From contig JABHWU010000096.1 of assembly GCA_018657625.1 (NCBI GenBank), positions 1-64,000 of the forward strand: 64,000 nucleotides of DNA. Direction: 5' to 3'. The translations under genes were made by a program, and so were the position numbers. Below are positions 18,305-26,841 of this stretch, one piece after another. Numbering within the stretch: position 1 is the first letter of the stretch; the number at the start of each line of letters is the position of its first letter. The notes beneath the pieces are model-generated. The model searched no databases, was not told the origin of the DNA, and saw nothing but the letters and a program-made list of their open reading frames with translations. This DNA is from Deltaproteobacteria bacterium. GTDB lineage: Bacteria; SAR324; XYD2-FULL-50-16.

Positions 18305-19366
18305 ATGGGATCTAAAAAAGTTGCCGTTGCTATGAGCGGTGGAGTTGACAGTTCCGTAACCGCCCATCTATTAAAAGAACAGGGTTTTGATATTTTCGGT
18401 GTCCTTATGGATTTATGGAGACCTTCTGGCCAGAATAATCAATTTAGTAAATTTCAAACCGCAAAGATTGATGCACAAAAAGTTGCCGACGAGATCGGTA
18501 TTCCGTTGGAAATTTTAGATTTTAAGGATGTCTTCAAAGAAAAAGTTGTTGAAAATTTTATTTCAACCTACCAATCCGGTCAAACCCCGAACCCTTGTGT
18601 TATTTGCAATAAGAAGATAAAATTCGGGCTACTTTTAGACTATGCACTTGCAAAAGGGGCTGATTACTTAGCAACCGGACACTATACTATTATTAACAAA
18701 ACTGAAAATATTTTCTCTCTACATAAAGGAAACGATCCTCTAAAAGATCAAAGTTATTTTTTAAGCCAATTAAATCAAACCCAGTTATCAAAAATCTTTT
18801 TCCCTCTTGGGACCTATTCCAAAGATCAAATCAGGAAAATTGCTAAATCAATTGGCCTCCATGTTGCTGAAAAAGCTGAGAGTCAGGATATTTGTTTTAT
18901 TGATGACAACAATTATCGCGGGTTTTTAAAACAATACTCGAAACATGTTATTCCTCCCGGAAACATTGTGAATTTAAAGAGAGATGTTTTGGGGAAACAT
19001 AATGGCTTATTTAACTATACTATTGGTCAACGAAGAGGGTTAGGGGTATCTTATAGTGAACCACTTTATGTGATAGATATTAACCTGGGACGCAACGAAT
19101 TGGTTGTTGGGACGCAATTAGAAAGAAACCGGAGTGAGTTAATTGCGGAACAGGTTAATTTTATTGATGGTGTCTTTCCCGAAAAGCTGGTTGATATTGA
19201 AACAAAAGTCAGATACTCTGCTAAAGCAACTTTAGCTGATTTAACAAAAATTGGTGACGATAAGTACCATGTTCATTTTCATTCTGCAATCAAAGACATT
19301 ACCCCCGGTCAATCTGTTGTTTTTTACACTGGAAATCAACTGCTGGGTGGTGGAACCATACATTAA
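18305..19366 (+). CDS. mnmA: tRNA-specific 2-thiouridylase
   Basis: Adds sulfur to uridine 34 of Lys, Glu and Gln tRNAs, using persulfide sulfur relayed from a cysteine desulfurase. The 353-residue protein has the PP-loop AMSGGVDSSVTAHLL at residue 9, the catalytic cysteines 101 (PCVICNKKIKFG) and 197 (AESQDICFIDD), LATGHY near 122, and the C-terminal IGQRRGLGV. A cysteine replaces the usual aspartate two positions before residue 100. plsY follows within 15 bases, starting an envelope-lipid run of genes (plsY, hydrolase, lnt) that ends with selA. Confidence 0.96.
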   Translation: MGSKKVAVAMSGGVDSSVTAHLLKEQGFDIFGVLMDLWRPSGQNNQFSKFQTAKIDAQKVADEIGIPLEILDFKDVFKEKVVENFISTYQSGQTPNPCVICNKKIKFGLLLDYALAKGADYLATGHYTIINKTENIFSLHKGNDPLKDQSYFLSQLNQTQLSKIFFPLGTYSKDQIRKIAKSIGLHVAEKAESQDICFIDDNNYRGFLKQYSKHVIPPGNIVNLKRDVLGKHNGLFNYTIGQRRGLGVSYSEPLYVIDINLGRNELVVGTQLERNRSELIAEQVNFIDGVFPEKLVDIETKVRYSAKATLADLTKIGDDKYHVHFHSAIKDITPGQSVVFYTGNQLLGGGTIH

Positions 19367-19379
19367 CAAAATAATACCA

Positions 19380-20012
19380 ATGGAAACATTAAATATATTG
19401 TTTGAATCTCCGCTAGGAATCGTTATTTTTATATCTGCCTATTTGTTAGGATCTATTCCTTTTGGATTTCTAATCGCAAAAATATTTTTAGGCTATGATA
19501 TCAGAACTGTTGGTAGTGGAAATATTGGAATGACTAACATGGTTAGAACTGGCGGAAAAATTCCTGGTATTGCAACGTTTGTGTTTGATGTTGGCAAAGG
19601 AAGTTTAGCTGTTTTTATAGCAATTTATTTTGTGAAATTAGAGCAACTACCGGAAATAGTGACAATCCTGGCTGCTTTCTTAGCTGTTTTTGGACATACA
19701 TGCTCTATTTTCCTTAAATTTAAAGGAGGAAAAGGTGTCGCAACAACGGTCGGTGTATTATTAATATTTAATATCAAAATGTTTTTAGCATTTGGTTTAA
19801 CCTGGTTACTGGTGTTTATTGTTAAAAGAATCTCTAGTTTATCAGCTTTGATCGCTTTATTAATTTTACCCATAGCCACCTTTTATTTTTACCACTTCAG
19901 TGGAAAATTTTATCTTAGTCTGATTTTATCGAGTTATATCATTCTCCTACATCATGAAAATATTAAACGTTTGCTACAAGGTAGTGAAAATAAATTAAAA
20001 ACTTCAAAGTAA
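19380..20012 (+). CDS. plsY: Acyl-phosphate:glycerol-3-phosphate acyltransferase
   Basis: An inner-membrane enzyme that transfers an acyl group from acyl-phosphate to glycerol 3-phosphate, the first step of phospholipid synthesis. The 210-residue protein has about five membrane segments and the three PlsY motifs: YLLGSIPFGFLIAK, GSGNIGMTNMVRTGG and GHTCSIFLKFKGGKGVATT. The ATG at 19380, 14 bases past the mnmA stop, is chosen because the motif spacing then matches the family; a longer start would overlap mnmA. The partner PlsX is not in the window. Confidence 0.95.
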   Translation: METLNILFESPLGIVIFISAYLLGSIPFGFLIAKIFLGYDIRTVGSGNIGMTNMVRTGGKIPGIATFVFDVGKGSLAVFIAIYFVKLEQLPEIVTILAAFLAVFGHTCSIFLKFKGGKGVATTVGVLLIFNIKMFLAFGLTWLLVFIVKRISSLSALIALLILPIATFYFYHFSGKFYLSLILSSYIILLHHENIKRLLQGSENKLKTSK

Positions 20013-20017
20013 AGAAA

Positions 20018-20857
20018 ATGCCTGCAAAAGCAACTATCAAATCCGGACAGTTTATTGATCATAAATATCGGAAAATTGTATTTAAATCCTGGCTGGTAAA
20101 AAAGGCCCTGGCCCAGATATATATTGTTCACGGATTTTCAGAACATATCGATAATTATCAGGACATTATTCCTTTATTGAATAAAAACGGATTTTCCTGC
20201 CATATTATGGACTTACCCGGGCATGGTTTATCTGAAGGCATTCGGGGACATATCGATGATTTTCAGGACTATATTGAAAATCTTGATCTTTTTTTTAAAT
20301 CAAACCCGTATCATCAATCAGATCTCCCTGTTTTTTTAATGGGACATTCACTCGGTGGTGCTATTGTCAACCGTTTTAGCCTGAATACCAAAGTTAATAT
20401 TAATGGTATTATTTTAACTTCTCCCCTATGTGGACTTCTGTTAAATAATAAAATATTTTCACTAGTGTTTAGGCGCTTATCCCGTAAAAGTAAAACACTG
20501 CTTTTCCCAAAGCCATTCATTTTTAAACACCTCAACCGAACAGTATCCAAAGAAAAATATTATAAGACCGACCCATTGAGACTTCACTGTATCTCTCCAG
20601 CATTGTTTCTTGAATTGGAAAAAAACATCACTAAAACGAAGATATCCGCCAGTAAACTAAAAATACCCATATTAATTTTCGCCAGTTCAAAAGATAAGGT
20701 CGTTTCTTTTGATGCTATTATACGATATTATCAAACCGTTTCCAGCAAGGACAAAAAGCTAATAACCTATGGGGAAGCAATGCACGAACTACTTCAGGAA
20801 GAAGAGCACAGCCAAATTATTAAAATTGCTTCTGATTGGATTAAAAAAAGAATTTGA
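20018..20857 (+). CDS. Alpha/beta hydrolase, monoacylglycerol lipase or lysophospholipase-like
   Basis: A 279-residue serine hydrolase of the PldB/monoglyceride-lipase type. It has IVHGFSEHIDNY (oxyanion region), MDLPGHGLSEG, the nucleophile Ser111 in FLMGHSLGGAI, an acidic residue in ASSKDKVVS and the histidine in EAMHELLQEEE near residue 254. This is the complete triad. There is no signal peptide, so it acts inside the cell or at the membrane. It starts 5 bases after plsY and is followed by lnt, which suggests a phospholipid or lipoprotein-acyl-chain role. The substrate is unproven. Confidence 0.88.
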   Translation: MPAKATIKSGQFIDHKYRKIVFKSWLVKKALAQIYIVHGFSEHIDNYQDIIPLLNKNGFSCHIMDLPGHGLSEGIRGHIDDFQDYIENLDLFFKSNPYHQSDLPVFLMGHSLGGAIVNRFSLNTKVNINGIILTSPLCGLLLNNKIFSLVFRRLSRKSKTLLFPKPFIFKHLNRTVSKEKYYKTDPLRLHCISPALFLELEKNITKTKISASKLKIPILIFASSKDKVVSFDAIIRYYQTVSSKDKKLITYGEAMHELLQEEEHSQIIKIASDWIKKRI

Positions 20858-20927
20858 ATTTAATAATCATCCATTTTCAACATTTCAAATATCCTGGCTT
20901 TCGTCTGACAATAAATATATAAAATTA

Positions 20928-22487
20928 ATGGATATCAAAAGATTCGGTTTAGCAAGTTTTTCAGGGGTATTATTAGCTTTAAGCTATCCTTCATATAATC
21001 TTTATTACTTGCAGTGGGTTGCTTTTATCCCATTACTGTTTTCTCTAAAAGATCAATCCATAAAATCAGCTTATATTCAAGGTGTTATCACTGGATTCTG
21101 GGGGATCTGTATTGGTTTTTACTGGATAGCCAATTGGTCAACGGTTGTGATGGAAATTGCTTTCCCTCTCAATTATGGGATTACAATCGCACACTCATTA
21201 GCAGTTGCTCAGATATTTGGGATTATATTTAGTTTATTTCAGTGGGTTAGGAAGCATTTTCCTGACTATAATATTTTGACACTCCCCTTAATTTTTGTAG
21301 CCATATTTACATCATTCCCAACTATCTTTAAGTTTTCTCTGGGAGATGCTCAGTCATACTTTTTACCGGCTATTCAACTTATTGAATTTACAGGTGTATA
21401 TGGATTAGACTTTATTATCATTTTGGTAAATATTGTATTGTATTCCTACTTTAACGGTATGAAAAGTCTTTTGAAAAAGATTCAAATTGTTACAGCTATT
21501 TTAATTATTTTCATTTGGTTTTTTGGTGGTTGGATGAAATTAAATACCTGGGACCAAAAAATAAAAAATTGGGATCTGGTTAAAGTTGGTATAATTCAAA
21601 CCAATTCAGCAGCTTCGATGTCGAAGTCTAAGCCTTCTCCACCCTATTCACGATCTTATCCACTGGAAATGGCACTTAGTGAAGAACTCGCCAGTCAAAA
21701 TCCGGTTGCTATCATCTGGCCGGAAGGAAATTTTTTCGGAATCACGTTCTGGTCAAGCATAAAAACAGCCTTTCTTAAACATGTTTCCAAATTAAAGATT
21801 CCTTTGATACTACACGATATCACCATTTCTCAACCAAATGGTCAGAGAAAGACTTATAATAGTTCTGTTTTTTTCCCAGGTAATGGTGAAGGAATACATT
21901 TCTATCATAAAATGATACGTGTTCCGTTTGGTGAATATGTCCCTTTTATTGATGACTTTTGGCTTTTAAAAAAACTATTGGGAAGTTTTATTACGAACCT
22001 CAATAAAGGTGAGTCACATAAAATATTTGATGTGATAAATATTCGTTTTGTCCCAAAAATATGTTACGAATCTTTGTTTCCTTCATTTGTCGCTGAATCA
22101 ATCAATCAGGACGGTCAAGGAAAAGTATTACTGGTGCAATCTCAGGATGGCTGGTACGGGGAAAGCAGCGCTGCAGAGCAGCACCTGGCTTCATCTGCCT
22201 TAAGGGCAGTTGAAAATCGTGTCCCATTAATTCATGTTATTAATAATGGTTCTTCCGGCATTATCAGTCCAAATGGTAGATATGAAGCTAAATTAAAGCC
22301 ATTCCGTCAAGTCAGCAAGGTTATCTCATTCCACTTTGACTCAAATGCCGGAGGAAGTTTCTTTTCAGCCTATCCTTATTTTTTCTTAAACAGTGTTCGC
22401 ATGTTGTTTCTAATGTTAATATTCTCAACTTATTGGATGCAATATAAAAGCAGATCTATTGAAAAATCATATGAATCCAACACATAA
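20928..22487 (+). CDS. lnt: Apolipoprotein N-acyltransferase
   Basis: Adds the third acyl chain to the N-terminus of lipoproteins in the inner membrane, needed for export to the outer membrane. The 519-residue protein has about six N-terminal helices followed by a nitrilase-like domain (from about residue 215) and a last helix. The catalytic triad is visible: Glu in AIIWPEGNFF near 265, Lys in YHKMIRVPFGEYVPF near 327, and Cys in PKICYESLFP near 378, close to the E. coli spacing. The ATG at 20928 follows the hydrolase gene by 70 bases. selA overlaps its 3' end. Substrate lipoproteins in this window include the M48 protease. Confidence 0.95.
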   Translation: MDIKRFGLASFSGVLLALSYPSYNLYYLQWVAFIPLLFSLKDQSIKSAYIQGVITGFWGICIGFYWIANWSTVVMEIAFPLNYGITIAHSLAVAQIFGIIFSLFQWVRKHFPDYNILTLPLIFVAIFTSFPTIFKFSLGDAQSYFLPAIQLIEFTGVYGLDFIIILVNIVLYSYFNGMKSLLKKIQIVTAILIIFIWFFGGWMKLNTWDQKIKNWDLVKVGIIQTNSAASMSKSKPSPPYSRSYPLEMALSEELASQNPVAIIWPEGNFFGITFWSSIKTAFLKHVSKLKIPLILHDITISQPNGQRKTYNSSVFFPGNGEGIHFYHKMIRVPFGEYVPFIDDFWLLKKLLGSFITNLNKGESHKIFDVINIRFVPKICYESLFPSFVAESINQDGQGKVLLVQSQDGWYGESSAAEQHLASSALRAVENRVPLIHVINNGSSGIISPNGRYEAKLKPFRQVSKVISFHFDSNAGGSFFSAYPYFFLNSVRMLFLMLIFSTYWMQYKSRSIEKSYESNT

Positions 22488-23850
22488 CCTGTATTCTAAA
22501 TTGCCATCAATCAAACAAATTGATGAATATATGGCACAAAAATCTTTGCCTTTCGGTAAGGAGATTCGGAACCAGGTCAATCAAGTTCTTAAAAATATCC
22601 GCCAGGATAAAGAATATTTGGAGTCTGAGAACCTGACACGACCGGATATATTATACAGGATTGAATCAGAATTAAAAACCCGATCAAATTTGATGATATC
22701 TGTCATTAATGGCACCGGAGCAATTATCCATACCAATTTGGGACGATCGGTTTTATCGGAAGCAATTTTTGAAGAAATTAAAACGCTGGCTTCGACTTAT
22801 ACTAACCTGGAATTTTCTTTGGAAACCGGAAAAAGAGGGACCCGACTAAATAGTGTTGGTGATTTGTTAAAAACATTAACAGTTGCTGAAGAAGCCGTCG
22901 TTGTCAATAATAACGCTGCCGCAGTTTTATTAACCCTGACGGCATTAGCTCAATCAAAAGAGGTGATAATATCAAGGGGCGAACTCGTTGAAATCGGGGG
23001 CTCTTTTCGAATACCGGAAGTCATTGCAGTTTCAGGTGCAGTATTAAAGGAAGTTGGGTCTACCAATCGCACCCGCCTGGATGATTACCATAAAGCGATT
23101 ACTGATAATACAGCGGTATTACTTAAAGCACATACCTCCAATTACGAGATTACCGGATTTACCGAATCAGTTAAAACCAGTCAATTAGCAGGGTTAAAGG
23201 CAAAAACCAACACCATTTTAGTTGAAGACATCGGTAGCGGGGCGCTTGAGCTTTTTGAACATAGTCAGCTAAATTCAGATCCACTGGTGCCACTGGTGCT
23301 GAAAGATGGTGCCGATATTGTTACGATTAGTGGAGATAAGCTTATCGGTGGCCCACAATGCGGAATTATTTTAGGCAAGAAACATTTGCTGGATCAAATA
23401 AAAGAACATCCCCTTTACCGGGCATTAAGATGTGATAAAATAACCATGCTCTTACTCGAAAAAACATTGATCGCCTATAGCAGAGGACAGCATCGATCAC
23501 AAATTCCAACCCAGCGGATGCTTAATGAATCAGATTATCAGGTAAAAGTTCGAGCAAAAGAAATTCTTGATAAATTACCGCAACAGGATTGTTACCGCTT
23601 AGTCCCCTGTAACTCAACACCTGGTGGGGGATCTTTACCTGGGAAAAAAATTAAAAGCTGGGGAATAGAACTGCATTCGAATCATCATTCAGAAGGTAAA
23701 ATCATGGATTTACTGAGATCGCAGTCTCCCCCAGTTATTGGAAGAATTCAAAATAATAAGGTTGTTTTGGATTGCAGAACAATTCTGCCTCAGCAAATGA
23801 ATCAGGTTTCGGAGATTTTAAAGAAAATAGAACTGGAATTACTCGGTTAA
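22471..23850 (+). CDS. selA: L-seryl-tRNA(Sec) selenium transferase (selenocysteine synthase)
   Basis: Converts seryl-tRNA(Sec) to selenocysteinyl-tRNA(Sec) using selenophosphate and PLP. The 459-residue protein shows INGTGAIIHTNLGRS near residue 75, NNNAAAVLLTL, ISRGELVEIGGSFRIPEV, VEDIGSGAL and the PLP lysine near 289 in SGDKLIGGPQCGII. LYRALRCDKITMLLLE is also typical. I use the ATG at 22471, which overlaps lnt by 17 bases; a TTG at 22459 is an alternative. Its presence supports the UGA-containing HesB-like gene. selB and the selC tRNA are not found in the window, an unusual separation because selB often follows selA. Confidence 0.96.
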   Translation: MNPTHNLYSKLPSIKQIDEYMAQKSLPFGKEIRNQVNQVLKNIRQDKEYLESENLTRPDILYRIESELKTRSNLMISVINGTGAIIHTNLGRSVLSEAIFEEIKTLASTYTNLEFSLETGKRGTRLNSVGDLLKTLTVAEEAVVVNNNAAAVLLTLTALAQSKEVIISRGELVEIGGSFRIPEVIAVSGAVLKEVGSTNRTRLDDYHKAITDNTAVLLKAHTSNYEITGFTESVKTSQLAGLKAKTNTILVEDIGSGALELFEHSQLNSDPLVPLVLKDGADIVTISGDKLIGGPQCGIILGKKHLLDQIKEHPLYRALRCDKITMLLLEKTLIAYSRGQHRSQIPTQRMLNESDYQVKVRAKEILDKLPQQDCYRLVPCNSTPGGGSLPGKKIKSWGIELHSNHHSEGKIMDLLRSQSPPVIGRIQNNKVVLDCRTILPQQMNQVSEILKKIELELLG

Positions 23851-24241
23851 ATACGCTTACTTAGCACACTTTTTTCACTGGATTTAATAAGCGTAACCCT
23901 TATGTCCATTTCAACCCGGGTTTAATTTGATTACTTGCCCATTGTGTTAGATAAGAATTTTTAAAAAGTTTTGATATGAAACCCCGGTTTCTTTTGCCAA
24001 GCCCTTAACGCACTTAATTGTTTATGCCTCGATATAAATTACAATCTACTTATAAATAATCTCATCACCCCTTTTATATATAAGATCATAATCAATATTA
24101 AACCTAAATTTTTTGGAATTTTAACTACTTGATCTTAACCTTTTTTTCCTTTCTAAGATAAGTAAAATGAAAATCTGTCTATAAATAGTTCTGTTTGTAT
24201 AGATTTAAACAGGTTGAATTTGGACTATTACCTATTTTTTA
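23851..24241. other. Intergenic region without a recognised gene
   Basis: About 390 AT-rich bases between selA and the toxin-antitoxin pair. I looked for selC, selB and a terminator and saw none. No reading frame of note. Confidence 0.4.
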
Positions 24242-24270
24242 TTGACTTCAGATTAGATAGGATTTAATAT
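24242..24270 (+). promoter_or_regulatory. Sigma-70 promoter of the vapBC pair
   Basis: TTGACT at 24242-24247 and TAATAT at 24265-24270 are 17 bases apart, near consensus. The antitoxin ATG lies about 50 bases downstream. Confidence 0.7.
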
Positions 24271-24271
24271 T

Positions 24272-24301
24272 ATGTACGCGTATATATAACAAGACGTACA
24301 T
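24272..24301. promoter_or_regulatory. Palindromic operator for antitoxin autorepression
   Basis: ATGTACG (24272-24278) and CGTACAT (24295-24301) are exact complements 16 bases apart. They start directly after the -10 box and so cover the transcription start. Toxin-antitoxin pairs normally repress themselves through such sites. Confidence 0.65.
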
Positions 24302-24321
24302 GTTCATATCAGGAGGTCAAT

Positions 24322-24549
24322 ATGATAAAAGTGTCTGCAACTAAATTAAGAAATCATTTATTCGAATATCTCGATAAAGCTTCAGATGGTGAAACCATAA
24401 TCATACAACGCAATAATCAAGATGTTGCTCATATTATTCCGACTAATAAAATGAATTGGCGGGAGAAAATGAGTATTGAACCCAAAGTACTCGTTTCTAC
24501 GGAAGAGTTAATCGAACCTATTGCAGATATATGGGAGAATTACCTATGA
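24322..24549 (+). CDS. Phd/YefM-family antitoxin
   Basis: A 75-residue antitoxin. The start IKVSATKLRNHLFEYLDKA followed by GETIIIQRNNQDVAHIIP is the Phd/YefM DNA-binding fold; the tail (about 45-75) is the toxin-wrapping part. It binds its PIN partner and the palindrome upstream. AGGAGG lies 6 bases before the ATG. The stop overlaps the toxin ATG by 4 bases (ATGA), so translation is coupled. Confidence 0.88.
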   Translation: MIKVSATKLRNHLFEYLDKASDGETIIIQRNNQDVAHIIPTNKMNWREKMSIEPKVLVSTEELIEPIADIWENYL

Positions 24550-24944
24550 CAAAGAATTTATATTTATTTGATACGCATGCACTAATTTTTTGGCATAATA
24601 AAAAAAATGTATCTGAAGACTTTGTTAAGTTTTTTGATCAGGAAGCAGAAAAGGGAACAATTTACGTTTCATCAATATCATTTTGGGAAATAGCATTGCT
24701 TGTGAAAAAAGGTCGAATTGAAATCCCTGATGTCCACCTGTGGAAAAACGAAATTCTGCAAAACTCGAATTTACAGGAAATTAATCCAACAACATCTGAG
24801 ATGATTGATTCTACTATTTTACCTGATATTCACAAAGATCCATTTGATCGATTGCTCATCTCTCAGTCTAATCAAAATAAACTTACACTGGTCACAAAAG
24901 ACAAAATTATTCCTAAATACGATGTAAAAATTTTATGGTTATAA
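24546..24944 (+). CDS. PIN-domain toxin, VapC-like ribonuclease
   Basis: A 132-residue PIN nuclease predicted to cleave RNA, perhaps tRNA, when free of antitoxin. Acidic residues of the metal site are visible: Asp in YLFDTHALIFWHN near residue 9, Glu in SISFWEIALLVKKG near 45, and Asp in HKDPFDRLLISQS near 99. This DTHALIFW group pairs with Phd-type antitoxins. The start follows CTATG, overlapping the antitoxin stop. Genes on both sides are unrelated, so it is an isolated two-gene cassette. Confidence 0.88.
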   Translation: MTKNLYLFDTHALIFWHNKKNVSEDFVKFFDQEAEKGTIYVSSISFWEIALLVKKGRIEIPDVHLWKNEILQNSNLQEINPTTSEMIDSTILPDIHKDPFDRLLISQSNQNKLTLVTKDKIIPKYDVKILWL

Positions 24945-25113
24945 TTGCATTTAAAGTATCATGCATTCAGTACTGGAATCATCATGCTGAAAAGTTATTA
25001 TCAAACTAAACATTTTTACTTGTAAGAATCAGCGAAAACAGTCTCAAATTGCACCAGTGGAAATGAACTTGAATTATTAGCATATGGTTACAATGAGTTA
25101 CAAAAATTCGTAG

Positions 25114-25162
25114 GTCGGATCAAGCACTGAATTGCGAAACTCGCAGCAAGAATAGATCCGGC
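25114..25162. repeat. REP-like nested hairpin
   Basis: GTCGGATC (25114-25121) pairs with GATCCGGC (25155-25162) allowing one G-T pair, and inside it TTGCGA pairs with TCGCAG around AAC. The GTAGGTCGGATC arm is like REP sequences scattered in many proteobacterial genomes. It lies between the toxin and the sigma-54 activator gene, both of whose 3' ends face it, so a terminator role is also possible. Confidence 0.55.
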
Positions 25163-25187
25163 AAATCTTTTCAGATTTTCAAAAAGG

Positions 25188-26678
25188 CTATTTAGGTTCA
25201 TTAATTTTTCTTCTGATCGTGCGTAATCCAATTCCCAATAATTTAGCTGCTTTTGTTCGGTTGCCTTTGGTAAAGTGTAAAGTTGCTTTTATCAGCAAAT
25301 CCTCTGCATCACGCATGGATGTCCCTAATGGAATATTAATACTTTCATTTTCATCATGATGATAACTTTTGACTTCAATAATATTAGGGTCCTGATCTGT
25401 ATTCACAATTTCCTGGTAATCAGCCGTTTTAATATTCTTAAAACTTGTTTGAAAATGACCACTGGGTTGAATGACTTTCTCAGGGAAATACGCGGCTAAA
25501 TAATCTGGTGTAATTTGAGAGGTATTCAGTGGCAATAATACTGCTAGTCGGGTGATCATATTTCGTAATTCCCTGACATTTCCTTTCCACTCCAGCTGTT
25601 TTAAGATATGAATCGTCTCTCTGGATAAACTTGGATACGGTTTTCTTCTATTAATTTCAGCAAAGGCTCGTTCCAAAAAGTGCCAGGCAAGTAAAGGAAT
25701 GTCATCCGTTCTTTCCCGAAGCGCAGGTATATGAACCCTTAATATATTTAGTCGATAATATAAATCTTCCCGAAACAACCCGTTTTCAACTGCTTTTTCA
25801 AGTTCAACCTGTGTTGCGGCAACGATTCGAACATTAACATCTATCGGTTTTTCACCACCGACCCGATAAAACTGTTTTTCCTCCAGTACTCTTAGCAGGC
25901 GTGCTTGAAGCAATAAGGGCATTTCTCCCATCTCATCCAACAATAATGTCCCATCCTGAGCCAACTCAAACTTCCCTTTTTTAGTCGCCAATGCGCCCGT
26001 AAAAGCACCCTTTTCATGTCCAAACAATTCACCTTCAATTAAATTCTCAGGTATGGCTCCACAGTTTAAAGCGATAAAAGGCCCCTGATTATATCCACTT
26101 AATCCATGAATTGCTCTGGCAACCATTTCTTTACCGGTACCTGTCTCCCCTGTTATTAAAATACTATGAGCCGTTGAGGCCATTCGGGGTAACATCATCA
26201 GTCTTTGACGCATCACCGGGGATCTGAATATTAAATATGGACGCAACAGCGTTGTTAGCGGATCCAATGTGCTAACTGATTTATCATCAGTATTAACAGG
26301 TGGTTTTAAAGCCGTTGAAAATGTGGAGATATTTACCGGCTTCTTAAAAACCTGATTAACTGCCTGTTCTTTTGCCTCAGATTTTATATTTTCTGAGACA
26401 TTTTCTGCCATTAAAAAAAATAAACCATTTGGATGTTTGCTCCTAAACCTTTTTAATAAGTCATAAACATTCCCTTGTTTCAATTCAGTTTCTGATAAAA
26501 TTGCATGAAGATATTCCTGGTTGATCAGTTGGTAAGCATCCGCAATAGAATTAACAACAAATACATTCGCCTGTAGTTTTTGAAGCGATCTTTTGATGCT
26601 TCTTAAAACTGACAAATCCTGATCAAAAACCAGGATATTTATATTACTTAAATCCGCAAAATGAATCGATTCGGTCAT
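25188..26678 (-). CDS. Sigma-54-dependent transcriptional activator (NtrC-like) with degenerate receiver
   Basis: A 496-residue activator of sigma-54 RNA polymerase. Residues 12-120 have a receiver fold (NINILVFDQDLSVLRSI), but the phosphoacceptor position reads AILSETELKQG with glutamate instead of aspartate near residue 58, so it may act without phosphorylation. The AAA+ domain (about 150-385) has GETGTGKE near 176 and the sigma-54 contact loop GAFTGA near 225, both intact, and VRELRNM for DNA coupling. The C-terminus (about 455-495) is a Fis-type helix-turn-helix, RTKAAKLLGIGLRTIRRKI. No -24/-12 promoter was recognised near it, so targets are unknown. Confidence 0.9.
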   Translation of the reverse strand: MTESIHFADLSNINILVFDQDLSVLRSIKRSLQKLQANVFVVNSIADAYQLINQEYLHAILSETELKQGNVYDLLKRFRSKHPNGLFFLMAENVSENIKSEAKEQAVNQVFKKPVNISTFSTALKPPVNTDDKSVSTLDPLTTLLRPYLIFRSPVMRQRLMMLPRMASTAHSILITGETGTGKEMVARAIHGLSGYNQGPFIALNCGAIPENLIEGELFGHEKGAFTGALATKKGKFELAQDGTLLLDEMGEMPLLLQARLLRVLEEKQFYRVGGEKPIDVNVRIVAATQVELEKAVENGLFREDLYYRLNILRVHIPALRERTDDIPLLAWHFLERAFAEINRRKPYPSLSRETIHILKQLEWKGNVRELRNMITRLAVLLPLNTSQITPDYLAAYFPEKVIQPSGHFQTSFKNIKTADYQEIVNTDQDPNIIEVKSYHHDENESINIPLGTSMRDAEDLLIKATLHFTKGNRTKAAKLLGIGLRTIRRKINEPK

Positions 26679-26781
26679 AGCTCATTAGAAAATGATTAAG
26701 TATTACACACCTTATTTTTGTATTACTGGGCTGAATTTTATTACGGGAGGCTTAATTAATCAAGCAGTAGTATTAAAATCT

Positions 26782-26813
26782 GGGGACACGTAACACAAAA
26801 AGTACATGTCCCC
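26782..26813. repeat. GGGGACA-type inverted repeat
   Basis: GGGGACACGTAAC and GTACATGTCCCC are near-exact complements, with a short spacer, between the sigma-54 activator and the OmpL47-like gene. The same two arms occur inside the element at 35569-35714. Such GGGGACA/TGTCCCC ends are reminiscent of RAYT (IS200-like) transposase surroundings; no transposase is seen. Confidence 0.6.
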
Positions 26814-26841
26814 CGATATAAATAACGGGCTTTTTGGAGAA

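Noticed and set aside
23851-24241. selC tRNA or selB start after selA.
   Set aside because: No tRNA-like fold with a UCA anticodon and no frame with elongation-factor motifs was seen.
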